DNA of 64,000 nt from the NCBI GenBank assembly GCA_963833675.1, contig CAWHYW010000036.1, forward strand, positions 17,761-81,760, read 5' to 3'. Origin of the DNA: DASQDN01 sp963833675. Its GTDB lineage: Bacteria; Acidobacteriota; Terriglobia; Bryobacterales; Bryobacteraceae. Each line of letters opens with the position of its first letter. Position 1 is the first letter of the stretch. Both the position numbers and the translations under genes were made by a program. Positions 63,152 to 64,000 of the stretch are shown here, in pieces. A model generated the notes under the pieces. That model saw nothing but the letters and a program-made list of their open reading frames with translations. It did no database searches and had not been told where the DNA came from.

Positions 63152-64000
63152 CTACTGCGGCGATTGTCGATGTTGCCCTCCCAGAACCGGGGGCATCTCG
63201 GGCGAGGCATCCCCATCCCATCTTGGATCCGAAGCCCCCAAGTTCACTCCACGGCCGTCGCGGAGAACGGCGTTGCCAATTCCGACCACGCCACCCCCGT
63301 AGTCGCCGAGTACCTGTAGTTCATGTCCCCATTGCGGCCAATTTCGCAAGAACCGATTCAGGGATCCTGGCTTCTACATCAATTGAACAGCCGCCGACCA
63401 CAATCTTTCCGAAGCGCGCCGCCAGAGCCTGCTGAATGTTCATGCCGAAGTCGGCAACGTTCGATATAAACTGCGCTTGTGACGCTGGCTGCGTGATGCC
63501 GCCGGCGAAGCCAAAGCTGATGCGGGCATCATCCTTCTGCATGAAACCGGGCGTGATGGTGTGCAAGGGCCTCTTGCGACCGGCCACGCTATTTGGGTGG
63601 CCGGGCTTGAGCACGAACCCTGCGCTGCGGTTCTGGAGCGAAAAGCCCGTGCCCGGCGCCACCAGCCCCGTGCCGAAGCCTTGCGCGTTGCTGCGAATCA
63701 ACGAGACCATATTGCCGTCACGGTCGACCGCTGTGAGGTAGGTGGTGTGCTGGCCGACGCGCTTCAGAACTTCCGCCGCGTCCGCCGGCGCAACAGCGCA
63801 GTCAGCTTTTTCAGAGCCGATCATGCCCGCTCGCAGAATGGCGAATTCCTTGGAGGTCAGTACAGGGAGTGGGTTTTCAGTGTGCCGAGGATCGCCAACG
63901 TATCGCAGCAGATCGGCAGTTGCCAGCTTCTTCGCTTCGATCAGAATGTGCAAACTCTTAGCTCTGTTATGCCCGTATTGATGCAATGGAAACCGCTCCA
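63152..64000 (-). pseudogene. gamma-glutamyltransferase, 5' part outside window, one frameshift
   Basis: The reverse frame enters from the window edge (ERFPLHQYGHNRAKSLHILI) and covers the end of the large subunit and the small subunit. The autocleavage/nucleophile Thr lies in QHTTYLTAVDRDGNMVSL, and the following NAQGFGTGLVAPGTGFSLQN is the small-subunit pocket. At a run of four C (63327-63330) the frame shifts, and a second frame carries the normal C-terminus (GHELQVLGDYGGG, NLGASDPRWDG). Removing one base of that run restores a single frame, so a sequencing error is plausible. The enzyme cleaves glutathione or gamma-glutamyl amides in the periplasm. Confidence 0.8.

Overview
The window looks like a chromosomal segment of an Acidobacteriota member, most likely of the Bryobacterales/Solibacter type. 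This is inferred from gene content, since no marker gene is present. The pointers are two very large Oar-like TonB-dependent receptors with an N-terminal carboxypeptidase-regulatory domain, a fused multiheme cytochrome/TPR protein, a kdp operon whose KdpD is split into separate genes, many Tat-type secreted hydrolases, and numerous decayed integrase-type insertion sequences.

Region 1 (1-10.2 kb) is an eroding stress-response block. It holds the end of a zinc-type alcohol dehydrogenase, a broken and an intact tandem universal stress protein, the C-terminal relic of a phosphoketolase facing a broken primase-like gene, a membrane protein plus SRPBCC pair, a HemG-like flavodoxin, a broken MgtE, an intact calcium-type P-type ATPase and a fragment of a second one.

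Region 2 (10.2-18.4 kb) is a mobile-element graveyard. It contains three integrase-core transposases (one intact), an ISNCY-type relic, a tRNA-Leu 3' fragment that may be an attachment site, a truncated amidohydrolase, and two small exported proteins.

Region 3 (18.4-26.9 kb) is a forward cluster with its own promoter: TonB-dependent receptor, beta-propeller/CehA-McbA metallohydrolase (interrupted by one in-frame TAA), C45 acyltransferase-like enzyme and class V PLP enzyme. It reads as uptake and processing of one imported compound.

Region 4 (27.3-37 kb) is the potassium system. The reverse operon is small ORF-kdpF-kdpA-kdpB-kdpC-porin relic-two KdpD sensor modules. The histidine kinase and KdpE response regulator genes are divergent from it. 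The shared intergenic region carries helically phased repeats.

Region 5 (37.3-45.8 kb) is a sugar-acid/glycan locus: ManD-like enolase, two BNR sialidase-like proteins and an alpha-glucuronidase-like hydrolase in reverse, with an N-acetylneuraminate lyase-like aldolase and an MFS transporter running divergently.

Region 6 (45.8-56.2 kb) has a DUF1801-like protein, monomeric NADP isocitrate dehydrogenase, and two divergent genes (cytochrome/TPR and a second TonB-dependent receptor) that are both shot through with frameshifts, then a methyltransferase and a REP/RAYT relic.

Region 7 (56.2-64 kb) has a ROK kinase, an amidohydrolase, a truncated MOSC gene, and a beta-helix/SGNH hydrolase with a GH127-like gene. 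The last two lie between two half-copies of one transposase family. A gamma-glutamyltransferase fragment runs off the edge. Frameshifts are so frequent, several of them in G/C runs, that sequencing error and true gene decay cannot be separated from this sequence alone.
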